Positions 46,010 to 54,054 of a DNA stretch of 64,000 nucleotides are shown piece after piece. The first letter of the stretch is position 1. Each line of letters begins with the position of its first letter. The notes beneath the pieces are model-generated. The model was not told the origin of the DNA and ran no database searches. It saw nothing but the letters and a program-made list of their open reading frames with translations. The stretch spans positions 4,402,001-4,466,000 of the forward strand of contig NZ_CP075583.1 of the NCBI RefSeq assembly GCF_023509035.1, written 5' to 3'. A program made the translations under genes and the position numbers. The stretch is from Janthinobacterium lividum. GTDB lineage: Bacteria; Pseudomonadota; Gammaproteobacteria; Burkholderiales; Burkholderiaceae_D.

Positions 46010-47401
46010 TTAGTACTTGCCGTCGAGGGCGAAGATCGGCTTGCGCGATTTCCATTGGCCGCCCGTGAAGTCCGGGAAGTCCAGGGTCTGGAAGTTGGCG
46101 GCGATCGACTGCTCGGACAGCGGCGTGATGGCGCTCCACGTCACGGCATCGTAGATATCGATCGGCATCGGCGCGTTGGCCTTGAGGGCTTCGACAAAGG
46201 CGTGGATGACGAAGAAGTCCATGCCGCCGTGGCCCGCGCCCTCGGCCTGCGCCGCATATTTGCGCCATACGGGGTGCTCATACTTGTCCTGGTAGGCCTT
46301 GAAGTCATCCCACTGGTGCGGCTTGCTAACGCCTTCGATGTGGATCGAATTGTTCAGGTCCATCCACAGGCCGTCCGTGCCTTGCACGCGGAAGCCCAGC
46401 GAATACGGGCGCGGCAGGCTCGTGTCGTGCTGCAGGATGATGGTTTCGCCGTTTTCGCACGCCAGGGTGGTAGTGACCACGTCGCCCAGCTTGAACTTCA
46501 CCTTGGCGTTAGCGTGCTGCGCGCCGCCCGGCTGCTTGACGATGTAGTCATGCAAGCCGCGCGCCTTGGTGGCGAAGGCGTTGATGCGCGTAAAACGGTT
46601 GCCGCGGTTGATGTTGGTGTACATGGCGCACGGGCCGATGCCGTGGCTCGGATACAGTTCGCCATTGCGCTCGACCGAGTGCTGCGTGCGCCAATGGGCT
46701 TCCGACCAGCCTTTTTCGCCGAATTCCACGCCGCCGCCATACGGCTTGGCCGGATTGCCGCTGTTGAATTTCACGGCGCGCAAGTCATGCTGGTAGCCGC
46801 CCTGCAAGTGCAGCAGTTCGCCGAACAGACCCGCGCGCACCATCTGCAGCGCGGCCATCACGTCGCGGCGGTAGCACACATTTTCCAGCAACATGTACGG
46901 CGTGCCCGTTTTCAGCTGGGTATTCAGGACGTCCCAGTGGTCTTGCAGGGTGATGCCGGCCACCACTTCGCAACCGACGGCGATTTTCGCCTGCATGGCG
47001 GCGATCGCCATGGGCGCGTGGAATTCCCACGGCGTGGCGATGATCACGCCATCGAGGCCGCCCGCGTCCAGCATGCGCTTGTAGGCTTTCTCGTCGCGGT
47101 CCTCGCCATACGTGCGCGGACGCGGCTTGCCGGCTTTTGCCACCTGGCCCAGCGCATGTTTCAGCATGATCGGCTCGATATCGCACAGGGCGACCACTTC
47201 CACGTCGTCGCGGCGCACCAATTCAGCCAGCAGGACCTGGCCGCGCATGCCCGTGCCGATCAAGCCCAGGCGGACCTTGTCGCGGCCGGCGGCAGGTACG
47301 GCGTTAGCGTCGCCAGGCAGCAAGGTGCTGCCTGCCATGGCGCCACCGGCCAGCGCGGCGCTGGCGGACAGGAAATTGCGTCGATTGAATTGTGTCGTCA
47401 T
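46010..47401 (-). CDS. GH109-type alpha-N-acetylgalactosaminidase (Gfo/Idh/MocA fold)
   Basis: A 463-residue NAD-dependent glycosidase-like oxidoreductase. The start is placed at ATG 47401, giving a twin-arginine signal peptide (NRRNFLSASAALAGG) right at the N-terminus; a second ATG lies 18 bases upstream. The Rossmann domain (from about 40) has the GLIGTGMRG dinucleotide motif and ALCDIEP. The catalytic domain has NVCYRRDVMAALQMVRAG, HLQGGYQHDL, the stretch RNGELYPSHGIGPCAMYTNINRG and GHGGMDFFVIHAF, all typical of GH109. Such enzymes hold NAD tightly and remove terminal alpha-GalNAc by an oxidation-elimination mechanism; folded export through Tat fits a pre-loaded cofactor. It is co-transcribed with the upstream TonB receptor, and the aga genes are nearby. 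Confidence 0.88.
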   Translation of the reverse strand: MTTQFNRRNFLSASAALAGGAMAGSTLLPGDANAVPAAGRDKVRLGLIGTGMRGQVLLAELVRRDDVEVVALCDIEPIMLKHALGQVAKAGKPRPRTYGEDRDEKAYKRMLDAGGLDGVIIATPWEFHAPMAIAAMQAKIAVGCEVVAGITLQDHWDVLNTQLKTGTPYMLLENVCYRRDVMAALQMVRAGLFGELLHLQGGYQHDLRAVKFNSGNPAKPYGGGVEFGEKGWSEAHWRTQHSVERNGELYPSHGIGPCAMYTNINRGNRFTRINAFATKARGLHDYIVKQPGGAQHANAKVKFKLGDVVTTTLACENGETIILQHDTSLPRPYSLGFRVQGTDGLWMDLNNSIHIEGVSKPHQWDDFKAYQDKYEHPVWRKYAAQAEGAGHGGMDFFVIHAFVEALKANAPMPIDIYDAVTWSAITPLSEQSIAANFQTLDFPDFTGGQWKSRKPIFALDGKY

Positions 47402-47465
47402 TGTCTCTTCTCGCTCCATTGGTAATAATCGTCACCGGCCCGCCATACGGCAGGCCGGCTGCAGT

Positions 47466-50400
47466 TTAATAGGTGTATTCCGCCGTGAAACGTACCGAAC
47501 GCGGTGCCGTGCGGCCAGCCACCTGCAGGTAGTTGCGGGCGATGGCGCCATGGTCTTCGCGCGTCTCGTTATAGCGGGTCACGGTCTGGCTGTTGAACAC
47601 ATTGAAGACGTCCACTTTCAGGCTCAGGCCTTTCACGGCGCTGGGAGTATAGGCCACATTCATGTCCAGTTGGGCTTGCCACGGCAGGCGGCCCTGGCTG
47701 CCGCGCGGCGCCGGCTTGCCATTGCAGTAGAAATAGGAATCGCCGTAATCGTTCTCGAACTTCAGGTTATCGGGCAGCGCGCCGATGCAGTTGCGCGGCG
47801 CGCCCGAGGTCAGCGACAAGTTGGCGCCCACCATCACGTCCGGGATGACCTGCATGAAACCGTAGGCCTTGAAGGCGTGGCGGTGGTCGCCCGGCAGGTA
47901 GCCATAGGCGTTGTACATCAGTTCCTTGTGGTCGTCGCTGACCGTCAGGCCCACGTCGCCACCGCCGATGCTGTCCGTCTGGCCTTCCATATTGCCCTTC
48001 AGGCCGGACAAGGTGTACGTCAGCTTGCCGTACCAGCCGTTCGTGTACGGGTGCTCGACGAACATGTTCAAGGCGCGGTAGGTGCGCGATGGCAGCGGGT
48101 TGCCCCACTCGGCCGCCGAAATGTCCACGCGGCGCAAGCCCTTGCCATCGTCGAAGTCCACCATCAGGCTATTGTCGCGGCCCGGGTTGATGATGGCGCA
48201 CTGGAAGCCGCCCCAGTTGCTCGTGTCGACGCTGTTGCGCGTGGCCCAGGCTTGCAGCGGACGCGCGTCGCAGACGTCGTCGTTGGTGTCGTTCAGCTTG
48301 CGGTACAGGACGCTGGCGCCCACCACCAACTTCTTGCTCAGGGCGCGTTCGAAACCGAGAGAGAATTCATCCTGCGACAGCGGTTTCAGGCCGACGGCCG
48401 TCACTTCGCGCGCATCGCGGCTCTGGCCGTACGCGTTGTTGGCCGAATATGGCTTGCTGATCGCATGCAGGCCCGTTGGCGCGCCCGTGACGGGATCGAC
48501 GCCCGTGTAGGTGTACATCTCGCTGGTGGCCAGGAAGGGGCTGGCCATGTTGCTCGACAAATTCGATGGCACCGGCAAGTGGTAACGGCCGCCGTTGGCG
48601 AAGAATTTCAGCGTGCCGTCGCCCAGGTAGTCCCAAGTGGCGCCCACGCGCGGGGCGATCATGTTGCGCTGCGAAATGAAGGCCACGCCATCGGTGCTGT
48701 AGTTGGTGAACTGTTCGCGGCGCAGCCCCAGGTCCAGCAGCACCCGTTCCGTGACCTGGTAGTGATCCTGGATGTACTGCGCCGATTGCACGCTGGTGGG
48801 GCGCGCCAGGTTGGCGTTCAAGTCCTTGCTGACATAATAGCCATCCTTGCCGTAGCCGCCGCCCTGGTACGGCGTTTCAAAGGCGCCGTTGATCGCGCGG
48901 TTCGGATCGTCCGCCTTCAGATAGCTCCAGCGGTAGCCTCCCGCCAGGCTCAGGCCCACCTTCGATTCCACGTCGATGCGGTCGATACCGCCGCGCAGCG
49001 AGTGCTTGCCCAGCTTGTATTCGAGATCCAGGCGCTTGGCTTTCTGGCGGTCTTCCGACGACGGGTCGACCAGGGTGCCCGTCACCGTTTGCGGATTAGC
49101 GTACGCCAGGCCGGGCACCTGTGTCGATGCATTCGACGACGTTTGCGCCAGCAGCGGATCGTAGCCATTCGGCGTGCGGGTGTGCGAAGTGCGCGATTCG
49201 CCCATCATGGCCGTCACGGTCAGGTTGTCCGTCAGGTAGCCCGTGTACTTGAAGATGTCGATGTTGGCGCCCGGCGCGGCCGATGAGCCGCAGCAGTTGA
49301 CCGTCGTCTCGCCCTTGCCTGCCTGTACGCCATTGCTCGCATGCGTGGCGTAGCTGTAGCCATACGCCTGGCTGTCCGTCTTCGTGCGGTCATACAGCTT
49401 GGTGTATTCGAAGTGATGGTCATCCGTCAGGTTGTAGTCCAGCTTGGCCATCATCCGGTCCACCTTGCTCTGGCTGGTGCTCCAGCCGCGCGCCAGGGCC
49501 GTGCCCGAGTCGGCGGCGGCGGCAACGGCCTGGCTGTCGGTGCGCGTCTGTTCCAGCGCCACAAAGGCGAACAGCTTGTTCTTGATCAGGGGGCCGCTGC
49601 CGTACAGGCCGACAACCTTGCTTGTGCTGCCATTGTCGCGGTTCCAGTACAGCAGATTGCCGTCCGTCTTGGGATTGGCGCCCGTATTCGGGTAATAGGT
49701 GTTTTCCGGCTCGCCTTTCAGCGAACGGGGGATGATGGAGACCTTGCCGCCGAATTCGACCTTGTTGCCGCCGCTCTTGGTGGTGATGTTGATCACGCCG
49801 CCCGTGGAACGGCCAAATTCCGAACCGTAGCCGCCCGACAGCACCTGCAGGTTGGAGATCGCGCCGAACGGCAGCTCCGACGCGCCCACTTGGGTCAGGA
49901 TGTTGGTGATGGGGAAACCGTTGACGTAGAACGCGTTTTCCGACTGGCCCGAGCCGCCGATCGACGGCGCATTGCCGTACACGCTGTTGGTGCCGCGCGC
50001 CACGCCCGGCGTCAGCTGCACGATGGAGGCGACGTCGTTCCCGACTGGCAGCGCTTTCAATTCCTTGGCCGTGAAGATCACGCCATTATTGGTGTTCGAG
50101 ACGTCGATCGGATTGCGCGACGCCTTCACCACGACGGTCTGCTCCTGGCCCACGGGGCCGGCCGCGCTGACAGGGCCGAAGTTCGCTTCCGCACCGGCGC
50201 CGATCAGGGCTTCGACTTCCTGCGACGCTTCGACCGAACCGGCACGCAGCACGCGCACCGCATAGCGGCCTGGCGGCATGGAGTTGGCCACATAGCGGCC
50301 CGACGTATCGGGCGTCAGGCTGCGCTGCACGCCCGTCGCCAGGTTTTCCAGCACCACGGTGGCGCCGACCGGCGCGCTCACTTCGCCGAAAATGGTACTG

Positions 50401-50507
50401 GTGGCGTTCGACTGTGCCCAGGCCTGGCCTGGTACGCCGGCCGCCAGTGCGATCACGATCGCGGCGGCGCGGCTGATGTCGCGCAATTTGAGTCGGGTGC
50501 TATGCAT
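47466..50507 (-). CDS. Oar-type TonB-dependent receptor of the GalNAc locus
   Basis: A 1013-residue outer-membrane receptor. Signal peptide about 1-32 (IVIALAAGVPGQAWA). A carboxypeptidase-regulatory-like domain (about 38-110, GATVVLENLATGVQRSL, PPGRYAVRVLRAG) precedes the TonB box and plug (GNDVASIVQLTPGVARGT, IGGSGQSENAFYVNGFPI, GYGSEFGRSTGGVINITTKS). The barrel ends RSVRFTAEYTY. Oar-type receptors import large or complex substrates, often oligosaccharides, without a SusD partner. The gene is followed after 64 bases by the GH109 gene and carries the same promoter block as the GH31 operon, so the likely cargo is a GalNAc-containing glycan. Confidence 0.88.
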   Translation of the reverse strand: MHSTRLKLRDISRAAAIVIALAAGVPGQAWAQSNATSTIFGEVSAPVGATVVLENLATGVQRSLTPDTSGRYVANSMPPGRYAVRVLRAGSVEASQEVEALIGAGAEANFGPVSAAGPVGQEQTVVVKASRNPIDVSNTNNGVIFTAKELKALPVGNDVASIVQLTPGVARGTNSVYGNAPSIGGSGQSENAFYVNGFPITNILTQVGASELPFGAISNLQVLSGGYGSEFGRSTGGVINITTKSGGNKVEFGGKVSIIPRSLKGEPENTYYPNTGANPKTDGNLLYWNRDNGSTSKVVGLYGSGPLIKNKLFAFVALEQTRTDSQAVAAAADSGTALARGWSTSQSKVDRMMAKLDYNLTDDHHFEYTKLYDRTKTDSQAYGYSYATHASNGVQAGKGETTVNCCGSSAAPGANIDIFKYTGYLTDNLTVTAMMGESRTSHTRTPNGYDPLLAQTSSNASTQVPGLAYANPQTVTGTLVDPSSEDRQKAKRLDLEYKLGKHSLRGGIDRIDVESKVGLSLAGGYRWSYLKADDPNRAINGAFETPYQGGGYGKDGYYVSKDLNANLARPTSVQSAQYIQDHYQVTERVLLDLGLRREQFTNYSTDGVAFISQRNMIAPRVGATWDYLGDGTLKFFANGGRYHLPVPSNLSSNMASPFLATSEMYTYTGVDPVTGAPTGLHAISKPYSANNAYGQSRDAREVTAVGLKPLSQDEFSLGFERALSKKLVVGASVLYRKLNDTNDDVCDARPLQAWATRNSVDTSNWGGFQCAIINPGRDNSLMVDFDDGKGLRRVDISAAEWGNPLPSRTYRALNMFVEHPYTNGWYGKLTYTLSGLKGNMEGQTDSIGGGDVGLTVSDDHKELMYNAYGYLPGDHRHAFKAYGFMQVIPDVMVGANLSLTSGAPRNCIGALPDNLKFENDYGDSYFYCNGKPAPRGSQGRLPWQAQLDMNVAYTPSAVKGLSLKVDVFNVFNSQTVTRYNETREDHGAIARNYLQVAGRTAPRSVRFTAEYTY

Positions 50508-50667
50508 GATGTGTCTCCGTCTATATCGAGGGTTATACGCGCCCTCCCCGTTCCAGGGCGGAGTCGGGGGGATGCAATTTTTATGGTGATCGTCGGCCGG
50601 TGCAGCCAGGCAGTTGCACCTTTCGGGAAATCAGTCCGTATCGGCTGATTTTCGTTTTCTTGGGATT

Positions 50668-50696
50668 ACTTTAAAAAGAAAAATAAGCATCGTCAA
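50668..50696 (-). promoter_or_regulatory. Sigma-70 promoter of the Oar receptor-GH109 operon
   Basis: On the minus strand TTGACG (50696-50691) and TAAAGT (50673-50668) are separated by exactly 17 bases. They lie inside a 57-base block (50667-50723) that is identical at 48 positions to the GH31 promoter block at 57439-57495. The start codon is about 155 bases further, giving a long leader. Confidence 0.75.
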
Positions 50697-50962
50697 CAAA
50701 AAGAAAGTTATAACGCAAATTTATCGTTCAATTGAGCAAATAAATGCGATTTATCTTTCGATTTAATCAGTGGCGCGGCAGATAACTTTCGTTATCGTGG
50801 CGTGGCAGATACACGCGAATGCAAGGAGATGGTCAGCAGGGCACAATCCACGCGACAATCCGGCGAGAAAAACGCGAAAGATGACAGGGTCGTCGCCTTT
50901 CGCTTACGTTTATCTTTCGTATTGTGCATTTCGGAACATTATCTTTTCTTTCAATGACAAGA

Positions 50963-50998
50963 CCCCGGCCCGCCACCATGCCGGCTGGCGGGCCGGGG
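50963..50998 (-). terminator. Strong hairpin after the second TonB receptor
   Basis: A perfect 13-base GC-rich stem (50963-50975 with 50986-50998; CCCCGGCCCGCCA on the plus strand) and a 10-base loop, 12 bases after the stop of the minus-strand TonB receptor gene. The following sequence has only a short T run, so it may act as a terminator or as a 3' stabilising structure. Confidence 0.7.
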
Positions 50999-51010
50999 CA
51001 AGGTCATGCA

Positions 51011-53956
51011 TTAAAAGAACTTGTAGCTGGCCGAGAGGGCAAACTGGCGGCCGAACAGGTCCTGGCTATGGTTGTAGCCTTCCCAGCCGTTCGGGTCGTA
51101 GTAAGGCTGCTTGTTGAACGCGTTTTTCACGTTCAGGCCCACGTCCAGGTGCTTGATCGGCTTCCAGCTGAAGGCCAGGTTGACCGTGGTGTACGACGGC
51201 GCACCCTTGCACTGGCCGGCCGGCAGCGCCACCGAGGCGGCGGTGCAGTTTTCCGGCGTGTTGTCCTTGTCCCAGGGACCGTAGGCCCAGCGCGTCTTGC
51301 CCGAGTAGTTGATGAAGACGCTGCTGACGAAGTTGCGGTAGCTCCAGTCGGCATTCACGGTGGCGCGGTAGCGCGGCGAATCATAGTAGCCGACGGTGTT
51401 GCCCTTGATGTCGCTGCCGTCTTCGCTGTCGTGGGTGTTGCGCTTGCTGATGGTGGCGGCGATGCCGGTACTCAGCTTGCCCCAGTCACCGAGCGCAAAG
51501 CGCGTGCGCGCATCGATGTCCACGCCGTCCATCAGGGTGCGGCCGCGGTTCGAATACGAGTTGATCAAGCCGCCCAGGTTGCCCACCGAGTAGCCCGGCA
51601 CGCCGCCCGCGCACACGCCCGCGTTGGCGGGGTTGGCGCACATGGCAGCCACCGCCGCCATATTGCCCCGGTCCGTATCCGTCAGGTCGTTGCGGATGGC
51701 GCTCGACGTGCCGGCCAGGGTCGGGCCATACTTGTCCACCAGTTCCGTAAACAGCTCGTTGAAGTCCTGGCGCACGATTTCGTCGCGGCGGTTGATGAAC
51801 CAGTAGTCGATGGAGATGCTCACGTCCTTGGCTGGCTGCAGGACCAGGCCCACGGTGGAAATCTTGGCTTTTTCCGGGCGCAGGTTCTGGTTCGGCGGCG
51901 TCAGGCCGCCCACCGTCGTCGAGCAATTCGAATTGAGCAGGCTCTTGCCCAGGTCCGCATCCGTCGCCACCCTGGACTTCAGCAAGGCACGCGCCATGGC
52001 ATTCGTTTCATCGCAGCGCACCGTATCGCGGATGCCGCCTACCTGCGCAAAGACGCCGCCCGACCCCGCTTCGGCCAGGTTGGGCGCGCGGAAGCCTTCG
52101 GAATACGTCCCGCGCAGCATCAGGTCGGGCCGCGCGCGCCAGATCACGCCCAGCTTGGGCGCCAGGTTGGCGGCGAAATGCGGATATTTGTCCAGGCGCG
52201 CGGCCGCATTGACTTCCAGTGTGTCACTGAGCGGCACCACCACTTCGCCAAACACGGCGGCGATGGTGCGCCGGCCATCGAACCAGGAACCGCCCTGCTG
52301 CGTGATCAGGCCATTGGCCGCATCGGCGTTGCCGGGCGTGAGGAAGCTTTCGCGCATGATGTTGGTGCCCACGGCGGCGCGCACTTCGCGCTCACCGAGT
52401 TTGAACAGGGTACCTTCCAGCTTCGCATCCCACGTCATCAGCTTGGTCCAGGATTCGATGGCGAAGGTCGGGTAGGCGGCACGCAGGAGCGTCGCGTTGG
52501 CGTCGCTGATTTCGCCGAACTTGTAGGCGGGATTGTCCGAGATATACGTGCGGCCGCTGACAGGGTCTTTCGTAAACGGCCCAAACGCCTGCTTGAAGCC
52601 ATTGATATTCAGATTCGCCGTCTGGAACAGCGTGGAATGGCTGCCCGCCACGCTGAGCGCCGTTTCAAAATCCCAGCCGCCGCCGATGCTGCCGCGCAGG
52701 CCCACCAGCGCGCGGTAGTTTTCATCGACATTCTTCTGGCCGAAGTGGCCCGTCGCATCCTGCAACAGGTAGTTCAAGCCAGCCGCGCCGCCCATCTTGG
52801 CCACCATGTCGGCATCGAGCTTGCCCTTCAGGTAGACGTTGTTCGGACTCAGGAAAGGCGTGGCGAAGGTATTCAGGGTATTGCCCGTGTTGCGCGCGAA
52901 CCAGTTGTTCGTGCTGCCGCTATTGAAGCTGGACGGGCCATTCTCGCCGCGCATCTTGATGTGGGTGAAAGCGCCTTCCGCGAACGCTTCCATGTCGCCG
53001 CCCAGTTTCAGCCGGCCGCTCAGGTATGCCGTGGCGCGCTCCGAGGTAGGCCCCGTGTCGAGCTGGTTGGGCAGCGCATTCCACACGCAGCGCGTGCCCG
53101 ACGCTTCGGTGATGCTGGTGTTGCAGCCAGGCGCGGCGCGCTGGGTGCGGGCATTGTTGTTGGCCTTGTCGAAGACAAAGAAGGTCCCGGGATTCATCAC
53201 GCCCGGTTCGCTGCCGACGCCCAAGCGCATGTTCGGAATGAAATTGGGATTGTTTACATAAAAATACGAGGGACGTTTGCGGTAGGTATCAGCCAGCGCG
53301 ATGCGGTCGCGCTGGTAGACGTTCACGGAACCGTAGATGTTGTAGCCGTCGCTGGCCAGGTCGCCCAGGCCATACAGCACGCTGGCCTGGCGCTCGCCAT
53401 AGGCTTTCACGCTGGGCGAAAACTCGCCATTGGCGCGCGCTTCCAGGCCTTGATACGACTTCTTGGTGATCACGTTGATGACGCCGGCCACGGCATCGGA
53501 GCCATACACTGCCGACGCGCCATCCGTGAGGATTTCCATGCGCTCGATGGCGGCGGCGGGAATGGCGTCGATGTTGACGAACATGGTCTGGAAGCCGGCC
53601 GGCGCGCCGTAGAACGACAGGCGGCGGCCATTGAGCAGTACCAGCGTACCCTGCGCACCGAGGCCGCGCAGGTTCGCTTGCGAACCGCCATCGGACCCGG
53701 TGAACATGGAGCGGAAATCCTGCTGCGCCGGACGGGCGGCTGGCAGGTTGTCCAGCACTTGCAGCAAGGTGAGCGCGCCCATGTTTTCGATCTGCTTGGC
53801 GTTGATCACCTGTACGGGCGACGCCGTTTCAGCGTTGATGCGCTTCAGGCTGGAGCCCGTCACTTCGACGCGTGCCAGTTTCTCCTCCTCCGCCGCCAGC
53901 GCCGTCGATGCCAACCCTACCGCCACCATGGCGGCCATCAGTTTTTTCAAGTGCAT
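51011..53956 (-). CDS. TonB-dependent receptor of the GH31 operon
   Basis: A 981-residue outer-membrane receptor. I choose ATG 53956 (MHLKKLMAAMVAVGLASTALA), preceded by AAGGGAG; the open frame goes 15 codons further. The TonB-box region (LARVEVTGSSLKRINAE) is followed by the plug (SPVQVINAKQIENMGALTLL, NLRGLGAQGTLVLLNGRRLS, ERMEILTDGASAVYGSDAVAGVINVITKK) and a barrel ending LSASYKFF. The pattern is that of the large TonB receptor group linked to glycan loci in Proteobacteria. It follows the GH31 gene by about 100 bases in the same direction, so it probably imports the products of that enzyme. Confidence 0.88.
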   Translation of the reverse strand: MHLKKLMAAMVAVGLASTALAAEEEKLARVEVTGSSLKRINAETASPVQVINAKQIENMGALTLLQVLDNLPAARPAQQDFRSMFTGSDGGSQANLRGLGAQGTLVLLNGRRLSFYGAPAGFQTMFVNIDAIPAAAIERMEILTDGASAVYGSDAVAGVINVITKKSYQGLEARANGEFSPSVKAYGERQASVLYGLGDLASDGYNIYGSVNVYQRDRIALADTYRKRPSYFYVNNPNFIPNMRLGVGSEPGVMNPGTFFVFDKANNNARTQRAAPGCNTSITEASGTRCVWNALPNQLDTGPTSERATAYLSGRLKLGGDMEAFAEGAFTHIKMRGENGPSSFNSGSTNNWFARNTGNTLNTFATPFLSPNNVYLKGKLDADMVAKMGGAAGLNYLLQDATGHFGQKNVDENYRALVGLRGSIGGGWDFETALSVAGSHSTLFQTANLNINGFKQAFGPFTKDPVSGRTYISDNPAYKFGEISDANATLLRAAYPTFAIESWTKLMTWDAKLEGTLFKLGEREVRAAVGTNIMRESFLTPGNADAANGLITQQGGSWFDGRRTIAAVFGEVVVPLSDTLEVNAAARLDKYPHFAANLAPKLGVIWRARPDLMLRGTYSEGFRAPNLAEAGSGGVFAQVGGIRDTVRCDETNAMARALLKSRVATDADLGKSLLNSNCSTTVGGLTPPNQNLRPEKAKISTVGLVLQPAKDVSISIDYWFINRRDEIVRQDFNELFTELVDKYGPTLAGTSSAIRNDLTDTDRGNMAAVAAMCANPANAGVCAGGVPGYSVGNLGGLINSYSNRGRTLMDGVDIDARTRFALGDWGKLSTGIAATISKRNTHDSEDGSDIKGNTVGYYDSPRYRATVNADWSYRNFVSSVFINYSGKTRWAYGPWDKDNTPENCTAASVALPAGQCKGAPSYTTVNLAFSWKPIKHLDVGLNVKNAFNKQPYYDPNGWEGYNHSQDLFGRQFALSASYKFF

Positions 53957-54001
53957 TCCCATCTCCCTTTTTATAAGTGATTTGTTTTCGTCAGGCTGCA
54001 A

Positions 54002-54031
54002 GAGCCCCTCCCCGGTCCGAAGAGGGGCTCG
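54002..54031. repeat. Intergenic hairpin between the GH31 and TonB receptor genes
   Basis: GAGCCCCTC and GAGGGGCTC form a 9-base stem around CCCGGTCCGAA. On the plus strand it is followed by GTTTTTA, but no plus-strand gene ends here. On the minus strand it lies between two co-directional genes and could dampen read-through or protect the upstream mRNA. The core CCCTCCCCGkTCC also appears in the leader repeat near 50540, which suggests a short dispersed palindromic element. Confidence 0.5.
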
Positions 54032-54054
54032 TTTTTAGTGAAGTGATGATGTGT

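Larger units (their letters stand above)
50508..51010. promoter_or_regulatory. Control region upstream of the Oar-type receptor
   Basis: This 503-base gap has no gene. It holds a promoter for the minus-strand receptor at 50668-50696 and a set of CTTTCG-type operator elements at 50755-50760, 50786-50791, 50897-50902 and 50914-50919, with one inverted copy at 50875-50880. The exact 14-mer ACTTTCGTTATCGT (50785-50798) recurs upstream of agaS. A GC-rich inverted repeat (CGCCCT/AGGGCG, near 50540-50560) lies in the long 5' leader. The right end contains the hairpin that ends the next TonB gene. Confidence 0.6.

Noticed and set aside
50924..53980. A 1018-codon plus-strand open frame opposite the TonB receptor.
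   Set aside because: Low-complexity antisense composition; the minus-strand receptor has signal peptide, plug and barrel motifs.
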